From the NCBI GenBank assembly GCA_020846575.1, contig JADLDQ010000338.1:1-9113 (forward strand): a stretch of DNA of 9,113 nucleotides, read 5' to 3'. The translations under genes and the position numbers were made by a program. Every line of letters begins with the position of its first letter. The first letter of the stretch is position 1. Source of the stretch: Burkholderiales bacterium. GTDB lineage: Bacteria > Pseudomonadota > Gammaproteobacteria > Burkholderiales > SG8-39. This document shows positions 7,146 through 9,113 of this stretch, piece by piece. The notes under the pieces are model-generated. The model saw nothing but the letters and a program-made list of their open reading frames with translations. It did no database searches and was not told where the DNA came from.

Positions 7146-7314
7146 GTCACGCCTCCGGTATTCGCCGCTCGGGGTCGGCACGCGATTATCAACCAGCGCA
7201 CCGGATAGCGCTCGTGCCCGCCGGGCAAAGCGAAATACAATGGGCGGCGGATGGGCCCATGCCAGGCGCCTCGTTTCGCGTATCCTCATTTGTCCCGACC
7301 CGGAAGGTCCAGCG
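7146..7314. promoter_or_regulatory. Divergent intergenic region between the acyl-CoA cassette and fdsD
   Basis: This 169-bp gap lies between divergently read starts and must supply the cassette promoter, and also one for fdsD unless transcription comes from elsewhere. Weak candidates are a minus-strand GATAAT at 7185-7190, about 40 nt before the acyl-CoA dehydrogenase start, and plus-strand -10-like TACAAT at 7236-7241 or TATCCT at 7281-7286. None has a convincing -35 box. ATGGGCCCAT at 7251-7260 is a perfect 10-bp palindrome that could be an operator half or chance. No ModE-type inverted repeat is present. Confidence 0.4.
7152..7156 (-). promoter_or_regulatory. Ribosome binding site deciding the start of the 5958-7145 acyl-CoA dehydrogenase
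   Basis: GGAGG on the minus strand lies 6 nt before the ATG at 7145. It supports this start over in-frame starts up to 400 nt further upstream. Confidence 0.75.
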
Positions 7315-7560
7315 ATGAATATTTCCAACCTCGTCAAGATGGCCAACCAGATCGAGACCTTCTTCCGGGCCGAAGCGGATCCCGATGCGGCTGTCGCCGG
7401 CATCGAATCCCACCTGCGCCGCAACTGGGAGCCCAGGATGCGCAGGGCCCTGGCCGCCGCGCTCGGTTCGGGTGAGGCCGCCGAGCTGGGAAGCCTGGCG
7501 CGGCTCGCAGTGCAGCGCCTGGATGAATCGGGCAAGAGCGCCACGGCGGAGAAGGGCTGA
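7315..7560 (+). CDS. fdsD: NAD+-dependent formate dehydrogenase delta subunit
   Basis: This 81-residue protein matches the small FdsD family. The typical pattern runs NLVKMANQIETFF (5-17), then GIESHLRRNWEPRMRRAL, then a short helix ending LARLAVQRL. FdsD is encoded in fds operons and is required for, or assists, a fully active complex; its exact role is not well fixed. The protein has no cysteines, so it binds no Fe-S cluster. GGAAGG at 7302-7307 lies 7 nt before the ATG. It sits only 1 nt before fdhD, so the two are co-transcribed, and it is separated from fdsA by the whole minus-strand acyl-CoA cassette. Recognition rests on motif pattern, gene size and the adjacent fdhD. Confidence 0.91.
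   Translation: MNISNLVKMANQIETFFRAEADPDAAVAGIESHLRRNWEPRMRRALAAALGSGEAAELGSLARLAVQRLDESGKSATAEKG
7548..7556 (+). promoter_or_regulatory. Ribosome binding site supporting the GTG start of fdhD
   Basis: GGAGAAGGG, inside the last codons of fdsD, ends 5 nt before the GTG at 7562. It favours this start over the in-frame ATG at 7604, for which I see no comparable site. Confidence 0.65.
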
Positions 7561-7561
7561 G

Positions 7562-8419
7562 GTGACCCGGCACGCGCAAGCCGGCGATCCGGCCGAAGTC
7601 GCGATGCCCGCGGCGCAGGCCTTCGAGACCGGAGACGGCCGCTACGGCTGCAGCCGCTTCGACGGCAGCGGCGCGGTCGATTCGAGTGCCGAGCTGATCG
7701 AGGAGGTGCCGGTCGCGCTGAACTACAATGGCCGGCCCTTCGCGGTGATGCTCGCGACGCCCACGGACCTCGAGGATTTCGCCGTCGGTTTCACGCTCAC
7801 CGAGGGCATCGCCGGGAGCTACGCCGACATCGCCGAACTGGACGTGCTGCCGTCCCGCCACGGGGTGGCGATCATGATCGAGCTTGCGGCCGGATGCGAC
7901 GCGCTCGCCGCGCGCCACCGCGCCTTGACCGGGCACGGCGGCTGCGGCCTTTGTGGCGTTGAGGACCTGCAACAGACGCTGCGACTGCCCGATCGGCTGC
8001 CGGACCGACTGCGGGTGTCGCCCAGGGCGATCGAGGCCGCTTTCACGGTCTTGCCCGAGCTTCAGTCACTCGGGGCGCGCACCGGCGCCGCCCATGCCGC
8101 GGCCTGCGCGGAAGCCAGCGGCCGGCTGCTCGCCATCCGCGAGGACGCCGGGCGGCACAACGCCCTGGACAAGCTGATCGGCCACCTCGCGCGCCAGGGG
8201 CAGGCGACCGAGACCTGTTTCCTCGCGCTCAGCTCGCGCGCCAGCAGCGAGCTGGTGCTGAAGGCCGCCGCCGCCCGCTTCGAGCTGATGGCCGCGATCA
8301 GCGCGCCCACCGGCCTGGCGGTGCGCCTGGCGCAGGCCGCGGGCATGACGCTGGTGGGCTTCGCGCGCGATGCGCAGTTCAACTGCTACGCCGGCGCGCA
8401 GCGCCTGGTGCCCGGTTAG
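7562..8419 (+). CDS. fdhD: Formate dehydrogenase accessory sulfurtransferase FdhD (FdsC)
   Basis: The 285-residue protein delivers sulfur from a cysteine desulfurase to the Mo-bis-MGD cofactor, an essential activation step for formate dehydrogenases. In fds operons the homologue is called FdsC. The catalytic CxxC is GGCGLCG with C128 and C131. Other family motifs are EEVPVALNYNGRPF near 47-60, LEDFAVGFTLTEGI at 70-83, TGAAHAA at 174-180, REDAGRHNALDKLIG at 193-207, SSRASSELVLKAA at 224-236 and the ending FARDAQFNCYAGAQRL. I take the GTG at 7562, one base after the fdsD stop, because of the strong upstream ribosome binding site; an ATG at 7604 would give 271 residues. The modE-like gene follows after 40 bp. 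In the characterised fds operons I recall, fdsC precedes fdsD, so the order here is reversed. Confidence 0.96.
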   Translation: MTRHAQAGDPAEVAMPAAQAFETGDGRYGCSRFDGSGAVDSSAELIEEVPVALNYNGRPFAVMLATPTDLEDFAVGFTLTEGIAGSYADIAELDVLPSRHGVAIMIELAAGCDALAARHRALTGHGGCGLCGVEDLQQTLRLPDRLPDRLRVSPRAIEAAFTVLPELQSLGARTGAAHAAACAEASGRLLAIREDAGRHNALDKLIGHLARQGQATETCFLALSSRASSELVLKAAAARFELMAAISAPTGLAVRLAQAAGMTLVGFARDAQFNCYAGAQRLVPG

Positions 8420-8459
8420 CGCCGGGTCGCGGGCGCACCCGCCGGCGCAGGATGCGCAG

Positions 8460-8831
8460 ATGGCCCGCTACCCCGGATTGACGCTTCGCGTCCTGGGCGC
8501 CCGCTCCGCGGCCATGGGGCCCGGCCGCGCCGCCCTGCTCGAGAAGATCGCGCGCTCGGGTTCGATCTCCGCTGCGGCGCGCGAGATGGGCATGTCGTAC
8601 CGGCGCGCCTGGCAGCTGGTGGATTCGATCAACTCCAGCTTCAAGCAACCGGTGATCGAAACCGCGATAGGCGGCAGGCGCGGTGGGGGCACCCGCATCA
8701 CCGGGTTCGGCCAGGAGGTGCTTGCCCGCTACCGCAGCATGGAGGGCAGGGCGAGCGCCGCCATCGAGAGCGACATAGAGCGTTTCTGCGGCCTGCTGAA
8801 GGCGCCCGCGGCGCGCGCGCGCCGGCGCTGA
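8460..8831 (+). CDS. modE: ModE-like winged-helix regulator, DNA-binding domain only
   Basis: This 123-residue protein corresponds to the N-terminal LysR-like winged helix-turn-helix domain of ModE, the molybdate-responsive regulator. LLEKIARSGSISAAAREMGM (about 26-45) followed by SYRRAWQLVDSIN is the helix-turn-helix, and GGRRGGGTRITGFGQEVL is the glycine-rich wing seen in ModE. It stops at about half the length of E. coli ModE and has no molybdate-binding MOP/TOBE repeats; the C-terminus is a short basic tail rich in A and R. The molybdate sensor must therefore be a separate protein, or the regulator responds differently. The ATG at 8460 has AGGA 7 nt upstream and starts where the domain does; the frame is open further upstream inside fdhD but without similarity. 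It is probably co-transcribed with fdsD-fdhD. A ModE-type palindrome lies about 95 bp after its stop, before modA, and is its likely target. Confidence 0.9.
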   Translation: MARYPGLTLRVLGARSAAMGPGRAALLEKIARSGSISAAAREMGMSYRRAWQLVDSINSSFKQPVIETAIGGRRGGGTRITGFGQEVLARYRSMEGRASAAIESDIERFCGLLKAPAARARRR

Positions 8832-8845
8832 GCGGGATCTCCCGC
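8832..8845 (+). terminator. Possible weak terminator hairpin after the modE-like gene
   Basis: GCGGGATCTCCCGC, directly after the stop codon, is a perfect 14-bp inverted repeat that can form a short GC stem. No T-run follows, so it is only a candidate for ending the fdsD-fdhD-modE transcript before the separate modA promoter. Confidence 0.25.
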
Positions 8846-8905
8846 GCGCGGCCCGCACGGCTCGCTCATCCTCGCGTTGCCATGGCCGGGCGCGGATCGC
8901 GCGGC

Positions 8906-8934
8906 TTTACACTGCGGCGGTCAATCGTTATATT
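8906..8934 (+). promoter_or_regulatory. Sigma70-like promoter of modA
   Basis: TTTACA (8906-8911) and TATATT (8929-8934) are each one mismatch from the -35 and -10 consensus and are exactly 17 bp apart. Transcription would start near 8941, giving a leader of about 40 nt before the modA ATG. The -10 box lies within the left arm of the ModE-type operator. Confidence 0.75.
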
Positions 8935-8950
8935 CTACAAAATATAACGA
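8925..8950. promoter_or_regulatory. ModE-type operator, perfect inverted repeat upstream of modA
   Basis: Left arm TCGTTATATT (8925-8934) and right arm AATATAACGA (8941-8950) are exact reverse complements separated by the 6-bp spacer CTACAA. The arms and the 6-bp spacing agree with the known ModE site pattern (CGnTATAT-type arms around a 6-8 bp spacer). The site is an AT-rich island in very GC-rich DNA. It covers the -10 box and the expected start point, which predicts repression of modA when molybdate is plentiful. Confidence 0.88.
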
Positions 8951-8979
8951 ACCGCCTCAGATCTTTACCCGGAGATCCC

Positions 8980-9113
8980 ATGAAATTCCTTGCCGTCATG
9001 CTGCTCGCCTCGGCGCTTGCCGTACCGGGAAGCGTGTCCGCGCAGGCGGTGACGGTGTTCGCCGCGGCGAGCCTCACCGACGCCCTGAACGAGATCAACA
9101 AGGCCTACACGGC
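8980..9113 (+). CDS. modA: Molybdate ABC transporter periplasmic binding protein, 5' end only
   Basis: The first 44 residues are present and the gene runs off the right edge. A Sec signal peptide is clear: MKF, a hydrophobic core of about LAVMLLASALAVPG, then SVSAQA, with cleavage likely near residue 22 or 23. The mature protein begins VTVFAAASLTDALNEI, the signature N-terminus of ModA, in which the A-A-S-L segment contributes to the oxyanion site. ModA captures molybdate (or tungstate) in the periplasm for the ModBC importer. GGAGA at 8971-8975 lies 4 nt before the ATG. The promoter and ModE-type operator just upstream support the assignment. modB and modC would be expected just outside the window. 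Confidence 0.94.
   Translation, partial: MKFLAVMLLASALAVPGSVSAQAVTVFAAASLTDALNEINKAYT

Noticed and set aside
7146..7544. N-terminal extension of the acyl-CoA dehydrogenase in its open upstream frame
   Set aside because: It would cover fdsD on the opposite strand and the intergenic region, shows no family similarity, and the ATG at 7145 has a proper ribosome binding site.
1..8880. Further ModE-type operators upstream of fdsA or fdsD
   Set aside because: I looked for TCGTTATAT-like arms in the intergenic gaps and found none; the only site is before modA.

Overview
The window is about 9.1 kb of high-GC, densely coding bacterial DNA with no tRNA, rRNA, CRISPR array or transposase. The gene families and their close packing suggest a betaproteobacterium, probably Burkholderiales or a relative. 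This is inferred from gene content only. The core of the window is a locus for the soluble NAD+-dependent, molybdenum-containing formate dehydrogenase (the Fds type known from Cupriavidus necator and Rhodobacter capsulatus), followed by genes for its maturation and for molybdate supply.

Layout, left to right. (1) Positions 1-247 hold the 3' end of fdsB, the flavin/Fe-S subunit. (2) Positions 421-3300 hold a complete fdsA, the catalytic subunit with several Fe-S clusters and bis-MGD. (3) Positions 3282-3377 are a tandem array of four 24-bp units that contains the fdsA stop codon. (4) Positions 3397-7145 on the minus strand hold a three-gene acyl-CoA cassette, read right to left: an acyl-CoA dehydrogenase, a CaiB/BaiF-type CoA-transferase and a second acyl-CoA dehydrogenase. 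(5) Positions 7315-8831 on the plus strand hold fdsD (delta subunit), fdhD (sulfurtransferase that activates the formate dehydrogenase Mo cofactor; called fdsC in fds operons) and a single-domain ModE-like regulator. (6) From 8980 to the right edge is the start of modA (periplasmic molybdate-binding protein), behind a sigma70-like promoter overlapped by a perfect ModE-type inverted repeat.

How the genes fit together: FdsB and FdsA carry electrons from formate oxidation at Mo to NAD+. FdsD and FdhD assist assembly and sulfuration of the Mo centre. ModA and the ModE-like protein link the locus to molybdate availability. The main oddity is that the fds genes, usually contiguous, are split by about 4 kb of oppositely oriented acyl-CoA genes, with a minisatellite at the left boundary. 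The cassette looks like an independent pathway module that activates a carboxylic acid to its CoA ester and then desaturates it. Nothing in the sequence shows a direct biochemical link to formate.

No stretch longer than 300 bases lacks a gene. The gaps are 248-420, 3301-3396, 5819-5957, 7146-7314, 8420-8459 and 8832-8979; the larger ones are described as separate entries.
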